Assembly (NCBI GenBank): GCA_021299995.1
Contig: JAJTIA010000032.1
Location: forward strand, 1 to 44,442
Direction of reading: 5' to 3'
From: Candidatus Jidaibacter sp.
GTDB lineage: Bacteria; Pseudomonadota; Alphaproteobacteria; Rickettsiales; Midichloriaceae
Length of the DNA stretch: 44,442 bases
The notes under the pieces are model-generated. The model searched no databases and was not told where the DNA came from. It saw nothing but the letters and a program-made list of their open reading frames with translations. Shown here one piece after another: positions 8,721 through 19,074 of this stretch (the first letter of the stretch is position 1; every line of letters starts with the position of its first letter). Both the position numbers and the translations under genes were made by a program.

Positions 8721-9998
8721 ATGGATATAAAAGTTGTAGGTATTATAGGGTTAGGTTATGTAGGTCTGCCCTTGGCGATTAGATGTGCAGAAGTTGGGTA
8801 TAAAGTTATTGGCTTTGATATAGACCCTGCGAAAATTGACTCTCTTGATAAGCACCAAACTTACATAGCGCACTTAGAGAATAATTTGATTGAAAATTTA
8901 TATAACAATGGATTTTCTTGTACCACGGATTTTTCTAAAATCTCTGAAGTGGATGCGATCATAATATGCGTCCCTACTCCTCTTGATAAGCATAGAGAAC
9001 CAGATCTCAGCTATATCTTAAGCACATTAGATTCAGTGGTGCCATATATTAGAAAAAATCAACTAATTTCCCTTGAATCTACTACCTACCCAGGTACCAC
9101 AGATGAAGAAATTGTACCTCTTATACAGAAAGCTGGCTTTACAATAGGCGAAGACTATTACGTGGTGTTTTCGCCAGAACGCGAAGATCCGGGCAATCCA
9201 AACTTTACAACTGCCACAATACCTAAAGTTGTTGGCGGATACACAAAAGCATGCTTAGATTTGGGTGTTGCTCTATATTCTAAGATTGTAAATCAGGTTG
9301 TTCCTGTTAGCTCAACAAAAGCTGCTGAAATGACAAAGCTTTTGGAAAATATTCACAGGTCTGTAAATATTGGACTTGTTAACGAGATGAAGATTATATC
9401 TGATAAAATGGATATAGATATTCATGAGGTAATCAATGCTGCGGCAACTAAACCGTTTGGTTTTACTCCATACTATCCAGGACCTGGTTTGGGTGGACAC
9501 TGCATCCCTATTGACCCGTTTTATTTAACATGGAAAGCAAAAGAATATGGCCTTCACACCCGTTTTATTGAGCTTGCGGGTGAAGTAAATCGTGCAATGC
9601 CTGAATGGGTTGTAAACAAGATTTTACTTGGCTTGAATGAGAATGGCAAAGCTGTAAAAGGAAGCAATATCTTGATAGTAGGCCTTGCATATAAAAAAAA
9701 TATCGATGATATGCGTGAGTCACCCTCTGTAGAGGTTATGGAGCATTTATTGAGGTTAGGCGCTAACATAAAATACCATGATGATTTTATATCTCACTTC
9801 CCTCACATGCGTAATCACTATATTCCATTAGATAATACAGCTATTACTAAAGAATCATTGCAACAGTTTGATTGCGTTGTGATAATGACAGACCACGACT
9901 ATTTAGATTATGCAATGCTACTAGAGCACTCTAAATTACTTGTAGACACACGTGGTAAATATACAAATGTTAAAAATCCAAAGATTATAAAAGCTTAA
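8721..9998 (+). CDS. wbpA: UDP-N-acetylglucosamine 6-dehydrogenase (WbpA-type)
   Basis: NAD-dependent nucleotide-sugar dehydrogenase that should oxidise C6 of UDP-GlcNAc to UDP-GlcNAc uronic acid in the cytoplasm. It has an N-terminal Rossmann motif ([20 protein letters not shown]), the ESTTYPGTT and [11 protein letters not shown] segments, a central dimerisation helix, and the active site [14 protein letters not shown] with the catalytic Cys at residue 261. The C-terminal UDP-binding domain starts near [19 protein letters not shown]. Length 425 is normal. It is first of four genes on one strand with gaps of 3 bp or overlaps, and the partners are the exact set for the Wbp (Wlb) pathway, which is why I choose WbpA over UDP-Glc or UDP-ManNAc dehydrogenases. 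Confidence 0.88.
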   Translation: MDIKVVGIIGLGYVGLPLAIRCAEVGYKVIGFDIDPAKIDSLDKHQTYIAHLENNLIENLYNNGFSCTTDFSKISEVDAIIICVPTPLDKHREPDLSYILSTLDSVVPYIRKNQLISLESTTYPGTTDEEIVPLIQKAGFTIGEDYYVVFSPEREDPGNPNFTTATIPKVVGGYTKACLDLGVALYSKIVNQVVPVSSTKAAEMTKLLENIHRSVNIGLVNEMKIISDKMDIDIHEVINAAATKPFGFTPYYPGPGLGGHCIPIDPFYLTWKAKEYGLHTRFIELAGEVNRAMPEWVVNKILLGLNENGKAVKGSNILIVGLAYKKNIDDMRESPSVEVMEHLLRLGANIKYHDDFISHFPHMRNHYIPLDNTAITKESLQQFDCVVIMTDHDYLDYAMLLEHSKLLVDTRGKYTNVKNPKIIKA

Positions 9999-10001
9999 AT
10001 C

Positions 10002-11129
10002 ATGGACAAAATAGATATAATGTATTCAGCAAGTCATGGCATTCAATTTGAAGACTCAATACTTGCCAGGCTTAAATCTTTGATACATCATGCTCAATTT
10101 ATACAAGGCCCAGAAGTCAGAGAGTTTGAAAGCTTAGCATCTAAATATGCCGATACTAAGAATGCAATAGGATGTGCAAATGGTACTGATGCGCTCACGG
10201 TTGCCCTTATGGCAATAGATTTACAGGCAAATGATGTAGTATTTACACCAAGTTTTACATATGTTGCAACAGCTGAGGCAATATCTATTTTGCGAGGAAT
10301 TCCATATTTTGTTGATATCGATCCTATAAGCTATAACATTTCCCCTACCCACTTGGAAGAATCTATAAAAGATGCGATATCCAAAGGATATAATACTAAA
10401 GCTATAATATTGGTTGATTTATTTGGCAACCCTGCGGATTATGATGCTATAAAATCTATCGCTAAAAAATATCGTTTAACGCTTATATCTGATGCTGCCC
10501 AATCTTTTGGTTCAATGTACAAAGGCGTGAAGGCTGCATCGATTGCTGATATTACAACCACCAGCTTTTTTCCAACAAAGCCTTTAGGCTGCTATGGTGA
10601 TGGCGGGATGATTTTTACTAATGATGACGAACTTGCTCATAAGATTCGTTCTATCTGTTTTCATGGCAAGGGAGAGGATAAATATCACCATGTAAGAATT
10701 GGAATGAATAGTAGGTTAGACTCTGTGCAGGCAATCGTGCTTTCAGAAAAAATCACAGTATTTGAGCAAGACTTGGCAAAGCGTAATTCAGTGTCAGATT
10801 ATTATAATTTCAGACTATCTAATTATATACCAACTCCAAAAATTGAGCAGAGCGATAGAAGTAGCTGGGCTGTATATAATCTGCGCCACAAAAATCGAGA
10901 TGTAATAATAAAAGAGTTAGCTGATCGTGGTGTGCCAAGCAATGTTTACTACAGAACACCTCTTCACATGCAACCTGCATATAAAGATTCGTATAAAGCA
11001 AATTCACTAACTAACTCAGAGCAAGCATCAGAAGAAGTGTTTTGCTTGCCTATGCATTCGATGATATCGGATGAGCAGGCGAAATTTATTATAGATAATC
11101 TTTTATATGTACTAAAAAATCATGGCTAA
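10002..11129 (+). CDS. wbpE: DegT/DnrJ/EryC1 sugar aminotransferase (WbpE-type)
   Basis: PLP-dependent transaminase expected to add an amino group from glutamate to C3 of the 3-keto-UDP-GlcNAc uronic acid made by WbpB. The sequence starts with the family pattern (QGPEVREFESLASKYADTKN, CANGTDAL) and has LVDLFGNPADYD, the SDAAQSFG motif, and FFPTKPLGCYGDGG, in which K193 is the PLP Schiff-base lysine. GMNSRLDSVQAIVL follows as in the family. Length 375 is usual. It starts 3 bp after wbpA and its end overlaps the wbpB start by 8 bases, so the operon is translationally coupled. Confidence 0.9.
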   Translation: MDKIDIMYSASHGIQFEDSILARLKSLIHHAQFIQGPEVREFESLASKYADTKNAIGCANGTDALTVALMAIDLQANDVVFTPSFTYVATAEAISILRGIPYFVDIDPISYNISPTHLEESIKDAISKGYNTKAIILVDLFGNPADYDAIKSIAKKYRLTLISDAAQSFGSMYKGVKAASIADITTTSFFPTKPLGCYGDGGMIFTNDDELAHKIRSICFHGKGEDKYHHVRIGMNSRLDSVQAIVLSEKITVFEQDLAKRNSVSDYYNFRLSNYIPTPKIEQSDRSSWAVYNLRHKNRDVIIKELADRGVPSNVYYRTPLHMQPAYKDSYKANSLTNSEQASEEVFCLPMHSMISDEQAKFIIDNLLYVLKNHG

Positions 11130-12150
11130 AAAAATACAATTAGGATTTTTAGGATGCGGTAGAATTTCTAGCAAACATTTTGATGCTCTAGAAAATCTTT
11201 CGCAATTTATAGAAATAAAGGCGGTATGCGATATCAACCTAGATAAAGCGCAGAAAGCAGCAAGTAGATTTAATTGTAATTTTTACACAGATCTAAACAC
11301 AATGTTAGACAGTGCAAGACTTGATTTAGTGACGATCGCAACACCCAATGGCTTGCATCCTAAGCATTCTATAATCTGTGCAAAACGAGGTGTAGATGTG
11401 TTTTCTGAAAAGCCCATGGCTGTATCAGATGAATCTGCAAAAAACTTGATAGAAGAATTAAAAGCTTCGGGCATAAACTTCTTTTTAGTGCATCAAAACA
11501 GGTATAACGACCCTGTAAAATACATAAAAAAAGCTATGGATGATGGTAGATTTGGCAAAATCTATATGATGACCTCTAATGTGTTTTGGCAACGTCCGCA
11601 AGAATACTATGATCATACAGAATGGCATGGTACAGATGAAATGGATGGTGGTGCATATATGACTCAAGCAAGCCACTACGTTGATATGCTAAACTGGTTT
11701 GCGGGTGCTCCGGTTGATCATGTATTCGCAGAGCTTGATACCTTGGGGCGTAATATAAAAACCGAAGATACTGGTAGCGTTATAATACGATGGAAGAACC
11801 AGATTATAGGTAACATCAATGTTACTTTACTCACCTACCCTAAAAATTTTGAAGGATCTATTACTATTATAGGAGAAAAAGGCACGGCAAAAATTGGCGG
11901 TGTTGCTCTAAACAAGCTGGAGCATGCAGAATTCCAAGATATGCCAGATGCAGATGATGCATCAAGTATGAATTATGAGACAGATTCTGTATATGGCTAT
12001 GGTCATTATCACGCATATAAAAAGATTATAGAATATTATAATGATGGGAACTCAGATGATATAATTGATCTAGATGATGCTTATTCGAGCTTTAGCATCC
12101 TAAACGCCATACGTGAATCTAGCAAACAAAAGACAGTGATATATCTATGA
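11122..12150 (+). CDS. wbpB: Gfo/Idh/MocA-family UDP-GlcNAc uronate 3-oxidase (WbpB-type)
   Basis: NAD-dependent oxidoreductase. In Pseudomonas and Bordetella the homologue oxidises C3 of UDP-GlcNAcA to the keto form used by WbpE. Visible features are the N-terminal Rossmann [30 protein letters not shown], and the [11 protein letters not shown] motif with the Lys conserved in the family, followed by [20 protein letters not shown] and the C-terminal sheet domain with [15 protein letters not shown]. Length 342 is slightly longer than WbpB of Pseudomonas. ATG overlaps the end of wbpE by 8 bases and its stop overlaps wbpD by 4 (ATGA). Confidence 0.88.
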   Translation: MAKKIQLGFLGCGRISSKHFDALENLSQFIEIKAVCDINLDKAQKAASRFNCNFYTDLNTMLDSARLDLVTIATPNGLHPKHSIICAKRGVDVFSEKPMAVSDESAKNLIEELKASGINFFLVHQNRYNDPVKYIKKAMDDGRFGKIYMMTSNVFWQRPQEYYDHTEWHGTDEMDGGAYMTQASHYVDMLNWFAGAPVDHVFAELDTLGRNIKTEDTGSVIIRWKNQIIGNINVTLLTYPKNFEGSITIIGEKGTAKIGGVALNKLEHAEFQDMPDADDASSMNYETDSVYGYGHYHAYKKIIEYYNDGNSDDIIDLDDAYSSFSILNAIRESSKQKTVIYL

Positions 12151-12707
12151 CATATTTTAAGCACGACACATCAATAGTAGATGATGGAGCTAAAATTGGT
12201 GACCACACCAAAATATGGCATTGGACCCATGTTTCACCTCGTGCAATAATTGGTAACAATTGCGTGCTTGGCCAGAACGTATATATAGGAAACAAGGTTG
12301 TAATTGGAAATAGCGTTAAGATACAAAACAATGTCTCTATTTATGATGACGTTGTACTGGAAGACGATGTTTTTTGTGGCCCATCCATGGTTTTTACAAA
12401 CGTTAAAAACCCTAGAGCTTTTATCGAGAGAAAATCTGAATACTTGACCACAACAGTAAAAAAAGGTGCATCTCTTGGTGCTAACTGTACAATTGTATGC
12501 GGAGTTACAATAGGCGAATATGCATTTATCGCAGCAGGAGCAGTTGTTACAAAGGACGTAGCCCCCTATGCGCTTATGGCTGGTGTACCCGCTAAGCAGA
12601 TTGGCTGGGTCTCACAGGCTGGTGAAAAGCTTGCAGATGACCTAAAATGTCCGCGTGATGGAAGTGAATACGAGCTGAAAAATTTGCTGTTATCGAAAAA
12701 ATACTAA
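12147..12707 (+). CDS. wbpD: UDP-3-amino-sugar N-acetyltransferase (WbpD-type, left-handed beta helix)
   Basis: Acetyl-CoA-dependent acetyltransferase expected to acetylate the 3-amino group, giving UDP-2,3-diacetamido-2,3-dideoxy-glucuronic acid. The protein is mostly hexapeptide repeats of a left-handed beta helix ([52 protein letters not shown]) and ends with the [12 protein letters not shown] segment common in the family. Length 186 is typical. The start overlaps the wbpB stop. No WbpI-type 2-epimerase follows, so the gluco form may be the end product here, or the epimerase is elsewhere. Confidence 0.88.
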   Translation: MTYFKHDTSIVDDGAKIGDHTKIWHWTHVSPRAIIGNNCVLGQNVYIGNKVVIGNSVKIQNNVSIYDDVVLEDDVFCGPSMVFTNVKNPRAFIERKSEYLTTTVKKGASLGANCTIVCGVTIGEYAFIAAGAVVTKDVAPYALMAGVPAKQIGWVSQAGEKLADDLKCPRDGSEYELKNLLLSKKY

Positions 12708-12781
12708 TAAACTCTTGAATATGCTTGCTAATAGATCTTATAAGCGCTAAAATGAGCCAAAATATTTGATTAGTAAGCGAT

Positions 12782-14461
12782 ATGGCTTTTACATTTGAAT
12801 TGTTAGGAAAAGAGTATGGCATAAAAAAACTTGCTCTATATGCGGTACCAGCAATCACTTCGTGGTACCAAGGGTCTATTTTTGGGGGCATTAACTGTGC
12901 GTCCACTTATGCAGCATCAGTATTTCAACCAATATTAGAACAAATTTATTATAATAATAGCATTGATCAAGATGCGAGTCAGTTGAAGAGAGAATTATTA
13001 GCAAGCTTATCAAAGAGAGATGATATACCTCAAGAGCTTGATGGTATAAAAGAACATTACAATCAACTAAAATTATTGGAATATTGCAATAAGTTGAGCC
13101 GTCTTCTGAATATGCTATTTTATCTTAATGTTTCAGATGATACAGTCCTTGATAAGTTGCAAGCTTTAAATACAGAGGCAGCTCAACACGCTCTTGAGAA
13201 CAATGATGTGAAAGCAAACTCAGATGTTTACAAAGCATTAGACGCACTTATAAACGATCTAAAAGAATTGAGTTCAGATACAAAACTAGAGAAATCTCTT
13301 AATCAGAAATTACACCGCTTAAGTGTAGAATATTTACAGACCATAAATGATGATATGAATAAGACAATATCATATATTACCGATTACACAAATCCTGAAA
13401 GTATGAATGTTGATAGATTACAAACAGTTATTCAGAGATTGGAAGGTTCAAAGCACTCAACAATAAGATTATACCTTGATGATATTAATGCTGCCTTAAA
13501 GCAAGACTCTATATCATACAAGTTGAATGTTTTTCTATATTTGCATTATAATGCTTTACATGAAAAATGGTTAAATCAAAGAACTGATATTAAAAAAGAA
13601 ATACTGAATGATCAAAATTTAATAGACAAATTAAAGGCTTTGAGCACCTATAAAGGAGAGAATAAAGAAGCTTTAGAGAAAGAAATAAAGATATTGCAAC
13701 TATTTAATAAGTTGCAGTTAAAAATAAACGAAGTTATGAGCCGTACTTATCGATTAACAGAATCATTAAAAGAAAGGCAAGAGTATTTAAATACTGTAGC
13801 GACCGAGATTAAGAAATTAAAATCAGAACTAGCGCAGGATTTCACAGATAATGCTATATGTACAAAATTTGATGAGTGCTTTTATGCATTCAATGAAAAA
13901 CTTAAAGAGTCACATGATAATATATTATTTCTCTCTGGAATTTTCTATTTCTTTTGCAATATAGCATTCATATATCAAATTACGTCACTTGAGTTATCAT
14001 CATCATCAACATAGAGCTCATATTTTAATAACATTGCATATGGCTTATTATATTCGGCAATATCATTAAAGATAGGCGATAAACAAGAATCTGAGATACA
14101 TTTTTCTGATATTGCATTTTACGGTATAATGGGCTTTATATCAGCAGAGATAAGAACACCATGCGTAAAGGCAGTTCTTGGATACGAGTTAAACTCTTAT
14201 GCAAACTTCTTTGCGCTTCCCATAGCTCAAGCTGTGCTTCCTAATATTGCAAACTCTATGTGTGTTTTATGCTATACTTCATTGAAAAATTTCTGCTTTA
14301 AAACAGATGAGAAAACAGTCAGTGTAAATGATATTTGTAATAGCGCTGTTTCTAATTACAAGTTGATGATTGGTATCAAAGGGCTTGGGTTAGCAGTGTC
14401 AACATTTGTTAACGCTGCTGCCAATATGTTAACATACAATACATCTCAACAAACATTATAA
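12782..14461 (+). pseudogene. Unknown membrane and coiled-coil protein, interrupted by one TAG
   Basis: One frame runs from ATG 12782 to TAA 14461 (559 codons plus stop), broken only by TAG at 14012-14014 (SSSST-stop-SSYFNN). It starts FTFELLGKEYGIKKLALYAVP with a hydrophobic N-terminus, has a long helical and probably coiled-coil middle (about residues 60-370), then a hydrophobic segment (FLSGIFYFFCNIAFIYQI) just before the stop. The part after the stop (14015-14461) has more hydrophobic stretches (FYGIMGFISAEI, NFFALPIAQAVLPNIANSMC) and aligns by eye to the C-terminal half of the next gene. The two genes share start and end, so this one is a paralogue with an inserted coiled coil. Either it is a young pseudogene or the shorter 410-residue product still functions. 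I do not recognise the family. Confidence 0.65.
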
Positions 14462-14471
14462 GGTAAGTAAT

Positions 14472-15227
14472 ATGCTATTTACATTTGAATTTTTAGGTAA
14501 AGAATACGGGCCTAAGAAATTGTTTTTATACTCCATCCCGTTCATTAGAGCTTATAACAACAATTCTAGCATGCTTCTATGCGGTTTTTTAAGTGCACTT
14601 AGCATTTCATCTAATAAAATATCGGAATTAATAAAATTTGATAATGAAGGCTTCAAATCTTATGTCAAAAAAAATCTTAACTCAGATATACACAGTAGCA
14701 ATGTAATTGCTTCAAGTATATCTCACATCTCTTTTGCACTACAAATGTTACCTTTACAATTATCGAAAAATCTGAGCAATTCTGATATCTTGCTCTCTTC
14801 GATATTAATGAACTCTACAACATTTGATACATCTAATAAAGCAGAGCAAGACATACATTTATCTAGTGTTTGTTTTCACACAGCAAAATGTTTTTTGGAA
14901 AATACAGTATCTAACTATTGTGTGAATGAGTTGTTAAAATACCAATTAACACCATCAGCTCAATTATTTGCATTACCTTTGGCACAGGTTGTTGCAGCAA
15001 GTCTTCTAATGACTTTAGTGAACCCTCTGCTTAATGTTATTGGCAAGCATTTTTGCCATAAAGATGATAAACCTCTTGTATCTTATCATTCTAGCACCTT
15101 CAAAGTAACGCTATCACGATATTTCGATGGTGCGCTCTCAAATTATGTCTTATCACATTCACCATCAGTGATACAAACTGCTTTGTTTGGCTCTTTAGAA
15201 GTTGCTCAAGATCCTCTATGGCTTTAG
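14472..15227 (+). CDS. Unknown membrane protein, intact paralogue of the preceding gene
   Basis: 251 residues. The N-terminus FTFEFLGKEYGPKKLFLYSIP closely matches that of 12782-14461, and QLFALPLAQVVAASLLMTLV matches the post-stop part of that gene, showing tandem duplication. Hydrophobic segments lie near residues 33-50 and 170-195. The start has AAGG about 9 bases upstream and lies 10 bp after the upstream TAA. The 3' end overlaps the convergent copper ATPase gene by 12 bases. Family and function are unknown; a lineage-specific secreted membrane protein is my guess. Confidence 0.65.
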   Translation: MLFTFEFLGKEYGPKKLFLYSIPFIRAYNNNSSMLLCGFLSALSISSNKISELIKFDNEGFKSYVKKNLNSDIHSSNVIASSISHISFALQMLPLQLSKNLSNSDILLSSILMNSTTFDTSNKAEQDIHLSSVCFHTAKCFLENTVSNYCVNELLKYQLTPSAQLFALPLAQVVAASLLMTLVNPLLNVIGKHFCHKDDKPLVSYHSSTFKVTLSRYFDGALSNYVLSHSPSVIQTALFGSLEVAQDPLWL

Positions 15228-17330
15228 TCTTAACGCGTTTAGGATCACAGATACAGAGCTCAAAGACATTGCAGCACTTGCTATAATTGGGCTTAAAAGC
15301 AACCCAAAGCTTGGATACAAAACTCCAGCTGCGATAGGTATTGCAAGCGTGTTATACAAAAATGCCAAAAACAGATTCTGCTTTATATTGACCACTGTAT
15401 TTTTAGAAATCTTAAATGCTCTTATGATAGCACTTATATCACCTTTTAATAATGTTATATCTGCGCTTTCTATCGCAACTTGAGTGCCGTTGCCCATAGC
15501 AATGCCAACATCGGCTTCAACCAATGAGGGTGCGTCATTTACACCATCTCCAGCCATTGCTACAACTTTACCGCTTGCTTTAAGTGACTTAATATAATCT
15601 TGCTTTTCATCTGGCGTGAGGTCTGACTTATATTTTTTAATACCGATCTTTTTAGCAATATACTTGGCAGTGTTTTCATTATCTCCTGTAAGCATCACAA
15701 CTTCTATATTAAGCTGATTGATTGCAGAGATTAGTTCGGCAACATCATCTTTCAACTGATCACCCACGCTTATCACACCTGCTAGCAATCCGTTAAATGC
15801 AACGTATATAACAGTTTTGCCAGATTTCTGTATTGCTTCAACATCTAAGGCAAATTGCGATATATCTACAGAATTATCTGACATAAACCGATCATTACCT
15901 AAAAGCACTGTTCGTTTGTCTATAATAGATTCTACTCCCCTGCCCTTATGATTTTTAAACTTTGTTGTCTTAAGCATGCTAATGTTAAGCCTTTCAGCCT
16001 CACGTATTATACCATGTGCAATCTGATGTTCGCTAGAAATTTCTATGCTTGCTGCTATTTGTAATAGACGCTCTTTAGAAAATCCATTGATCGTGATTAT
16101 ACTAACAACAGATGGGTTACCTTTAGTTAAAGTGCCTGTTTTATCAATCGCAAGCACATCTATCTTACCAAGCATCTCTAGCGCTTGAGAATTTTTTATC
16201 AATACACCAGAGCGTGCTGCAATGCCTGTTGCAACCATTATAGACATTGGCGTTGCAAGACCTATCGCACATGGGCATGCAATGATAAGTACCGCTATCG
16301 AATTCATAAGTGCATGTTCTATTTGATTGGATGTGGTAAGAAAATACCATGCAGCTGCAGTTACCATGCTTGTGATAATCACAGAGGGTACAAAGTATGC
16401 CGAAACCTTGTCTGCAATCTTTTGTATGGGAGCTTTACTGCGCTGTGCAAGCATAACAATATTTACAATTTCACTCAGAATTGTTTCAGATTGCACTTTT
16501 GTAACACGCAGTAGAAATGATCCATCTAAATTCATCGTGCCACCAATCACAAAGTCTGTAGCAGTTTTTGCAACTGGCATAGATTCACCCGTTAGCATTG
16601 ATTCATCTATATGAGACTCGCCTTCTATAATAATGCCATCTAGTGGAATAGTTTCCCCTGGTTTTACGCGCAATATATCCCCAACTTTTAGCTTGGAAAT
16701 AAGAACTTTTTTCTCTTTGTCACCTATCACAACGTTTCCAAAATTAGGAGATAACTTTAATAACTCTTTAATTGCAGATGATGTTGCCGATCGCGCCTTG
16801 AGCTCAATTACTTGCCCAAATAGCACAAGAGTAATAATAATTGCTCCAGATTCAAAATAAAGATCAGCACCATTACCTATATAAGCCATAGCAAAAATAC
16901 TATAAATATAGGATGCAAGCACACCGATGATGATCAAGCTAAACATATTGAGATTCATGCTCTTTATAGAGTCTATACCTCTTTTTATAATTGGAGATCC
17001 ACATAAAAATATTGTGATTGTTGCAAGAAGCATCTGGGCTAAAGCTGACTCTATATATTGTATGTTCACCATACTCCCAAGCATCGCAATCAGCATGAGA
17101 GGAGAGCTTACAATACCTGCAACCCATAACCGCTTGAGCATTGATGTGTATTCGGTATCCGGTCGATCTTCTAAAGATATATTGATTGGCTCCAATGACA
17201 TGCCGCATATAGGGCATGCATCTGCCTTTGCACTTATTACTTCTGGATGCATTGGGCATGTAAAGCCAGATCCATTATCTATTAGAGGAGTATGATTTTT
17301 TTGTGATGTAGTGCAACATTCCTTTTGCAT
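15216..17330 (-). CDS. copA: Copper-translocating P1B-type ATPase
   Basis: Exports copper (or silver) from the cytoplasm using ATP. The N-terminus has a metal-binding module FTCPMHPEVIS...ACPICGMSLEP (Cys25, Cys39, Cys42) instead of the usual CxxC HMA domain. The core shows TGES (247-250), the membrane metal site ACPCAIGLATP with CPC at 352-354, DKTGT with the phosphorylated Asp396, the SEHQIAHGI nucleotide-binding segment, GDGVNDAPSL, and an ending with two helices. There are about eight membrane helices. Length 704 is slightly short because the HMA domains are missing. It converges on 14472-15227 and starts just downstream of tRNA-Thr. No copper regulator or chaperone gene is adjacent. Confidence 0.93.
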   Translation of the reverse strand: MQKECCTTSQKNHTPLIDNGSGFTCPMHPEVISAKADACPICGMSLEPINISLEDRPDTEYTSMLKRLWVAGIVSSPLMLIAMLGSMVNIQYIESALAQMLLATITIFLCGSPIIKRGIDSIKSMNLNMFSLIIIGVLASYIYSIFAMAYIGNGADLYFESGAIIITLVLFGQVIELKARSATSSAIKELLKLSPNFGNVVIGDKEKKVLISKLKVGDILRVKPGETIPLDGIIIEGESHIDESMLTGESMPVAKTATDFVIGGTMNLDGSFLLRVTKVQSETILSEIVNIVMLAQRSKAPIQKIADKVSAYFVPSVIITSMVTAAAWYFLTTSNQIEHALMNSIAVLIIACPCAIGLATPMSIMVATGIAARSGVLIKNSQALEMLGKIDVLAIDKTGTLTKGNPSVVSIITINGFSKERLLQIAASIEISSEHQIAHGIIREAERLNISMLKTTKFKNHKGRGVESIIDKRTVLLGNDRFMSDNSVDISQFALDVEAIQKSGKTVIYVAFNGLLAGVISVGDQLKDDVAELISAINQLNIEVVMLTGDNENTAKYIAKKIGIKKYKSDLTPDEKQDYIKSLKASGKVVAMAGDGVNDAPSLVEADVGIAMGNGTQVAIESADITLLKGDISAIIRAFKISKNTVVNIKQNLFLAFLYNTLAIPIAAGVLYPSFGLLLSPIIASAAMSLSSVSVILNALRLKP

Positions 17331-17353
17331 TGCTTATTACCTTGCAATAAAAG

Positions 17354-17429
17354 TGGTGCCACCGATAGGAGTCGAACCCACGACCTTCGCATTACGAATG
17401 CGCTGCTCTACCAACTGAGCTACGGTGGC
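17354..17429 (-). tRNA. tRNA-Thr (anticodon CGU)
   Basis: A 76-base cloverleaf on the minus strand with CCA encoded. Acceptor GCCACCG/CGGTGGC and D stem GCTC/GAGC are paired. The anticodon loop TTCGTAA gives CGU, and the T-loop is TTCGACT. The anticodon stem GCGCA/TGCGA has one mismatch at the 27-43 pair (G-A), which is unusual; the other stems are good. Confidence 0.95.
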
Positions 17430-17530
17430 GCTATGAATCAACTTTATTACAGCGCTTTATTAATTGCCACAAAAAGCTGCATGTTAAAATGTGCAAGAGG
17501 TGTTTAGCATAATAGAAATCAGCATGCAAC

Positions 17531-17803
17531 TCATACGTCAAATCCATATTTATCTTTTAAAAGCTTCTTCACATCATCCGAGGGTTTTTCTCCGTAGCAA
17601 GATGCTATAACTCTACCGTAATTTTGCAGATTTAATGTTGTTATATCAGTGTTTATAGCCTGATAGAAAGAACGCTCTTTGCGATCATCCATTAGCACAA
17701 AGTAATAAGCTTGCTGCCCCATTGAATCGATTGCATGGAACTTGTTTATCTTCGACCCTTGTTGCGATATTAACTTATCAACGAATTGAGCAGATCTTGG
17801 CAT
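17531..17803 (-). CDS. Small unknown soluble protein
   Basis: 90 residues (MPRSAQFVDKLISQQGSKI...KYGFDV), compact alpha/beta in appearance, no membrane segment. The composition is like a conserved housekeeping small protein, but I cannot name it. A broken open frame ends two bases before its ATG, as in a translationally coupled pair, which suggests it was the second gene of an operon whose first gene has decayed. Confidence 0.6.
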   Translation of the reverse strand: MPRSAQFVDKLISQQGSKINKFHAIDSMGQQAYYFVLMDDRKERSFYQAINTDITTLNLQNYGRVIASCYGEKPSDDVKKLLKDKYGFDV

Positions 17804-17805
17804 CT

Positions 17806-17985
17806 CTAAACCTTCCCAAGCCCTTCATACTTCGCATTCAATTTGCCATCTGGCTCGATCGTACTAGTAATAACTGTTGTAGAAGTGATCTCCTTCGATT
17901 TACGAGATTGGATATATGTTTAATTCTTGGTGTTATATCAAGATGAAAGATATCAGTAATATTTCTGGCAAAGCATGAAGTATGG
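17806..17985 (-). pseudogene. Remnant of a gene upstream of 17531-17803
   Basis: On the minus strand a frame without any start codon (17919 to TAG at 17808-17806) reads RKSKEITSTTVITSTIEPDG then KLNAKYEGLGKV, which looks like a genuine C-terminus. A second frame just upstream (to about 17985) reads NITDIFHLDITPRIKHIS. A single frameshift near 17920 would join them. The product is unknown. The left end is approximate. Confidence 0.35.
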
Positions 17986-18047
17986 GGTGCAAGCGATTAT
18001 AAAACTTGTAAAAAACTTGATCCTGCTATATTGTTCTACCGAAGTAT

Positions 18048-18143
<96 letters not shown>

Positions 18144-18156
18144 TTATGAGGTTTAA

Positions 18157-19074
18157 ATGTCTCTAGAAGAAGTCAAAAAGTCTAGGCCAGATTGGTTGCG
18201 AGTGAAGGCTCCTACCTCTAAGGAATATCATAATACTTACGACCTGATACGCAGGCACAAGCTAAATACAGTATGTGAAGAAGCGGCATGCCCTAATATT
18301 GGCGAATGCTGGAAGCAAAAACATGCTACAGTCATGATATTGGGGAGCGTTTGTACACGTGCATGCGCCTTCTGCAACGTAAAAACAGGTAGACCAGACC
18401 AGCTAGACCCTCATGAGCCAGATAATCTTGCAAATGCGATTGGAGAGCTTGGTTTAAAGCACGTTGTTATAACCTCTGTAGATCGTGACGACTTGGATGA
18501 TGGTGGTGCTAATCATTTTGCAAGCTGCATTACAAAAATACGAAACAGAGCGGAAGGTACTACAATTGAGGTGCTTACTCCAGACTTTAGAAACAAGGGT
18601 GATTCATGGCAGATTGTTGCTGATGCTGAGCCAGATGTTTACAATCATAATATAGAAACTGTGCCATCTCTTTACTCTAGAATCAGGCCAGGTGCACGCT
18701 ATTTTGGCTCTTTAGAATTGCTAAGCAATGTAAAAAAGCGCAATCCTAAAATCTTTACTAAATCTGGTATTATGGTAGGCTTGGGAGAGACGAAAGAAGA
18801 AGTGTTGCAAGTGATGGATGATCTGCGCTCAGCCAATGTGGACTTTATGACTATTGGGCAATATTTGCAGCCAACACCAAAGCATGCACCTATTGATAGA
18901 TATGTTACACCCGAAGAGTTTGCATACTACGAAAGAGTTGCAAGGGTAAAGGGTTTTTTGATGGTCTCATCTTCTCCACTTACACGCTCTTCTTATCACG
19001 CAGATGCAGATTTTGAAAGATTGAAACAAGCAGCAGGAGGATTGCATGACTATACATCCACACGGATTGATTAA
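18157..19074 (+). CDS. lipA: Lipoyl synthase
   Basis: Radical SAM enzyme that inserts two sulfurs into octanoyl groups on lipoyl domains (PDH, OGDH, GcvH). It has the auxiliary cluster motif [12 protein letters not shown] (C-x4-C-x5-C), the radical SAM motif CTRACAFC (CxxxCxxC), and the C-terminal RSSYHAD with the Ser that binds the auxiliary cluster. Length 305 is normal. GAGG precedes ATG by about 5 bases. The 3' end overlaps gabD by 29 bases, so the two genes are one operon, together with tRNA-Ser. Confidence 0.97.
   Translation: MSLEEVKKSRPDWLRVKAPTSKEYHNTYDLIRRHKLNTVCEEAACPNIGECWKQKHATVMILGSVCTRACAFCNVKTGRPDQLDPHEPDNLANAIGELGLKHVVITSVDRDDLDDGGANHFASCITKIRNRAEGTTIEVLTPDFRNKGDSWQIVADAEPDVYNHNIETVPSLYSRIRPGARYFGSLELLSNVKKRNPKIFTKSGIMVGLGETKEEVLQVMDDLRSANVDFMTIGQYLQPTPKHAPIDRYVTPEEFAYYERVARVKGFLMVSSSPLTRSSYHADADFERLKQAAGGLHDYTSTRID

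Noticed and set aside
16185-17259. Several frames of 60-120 codons across the copper ATPase gene
   Set aside because: They are shadows of the well-supported ATPase, with Cys/His/Tyr-rich nonsense composition and no RBS.
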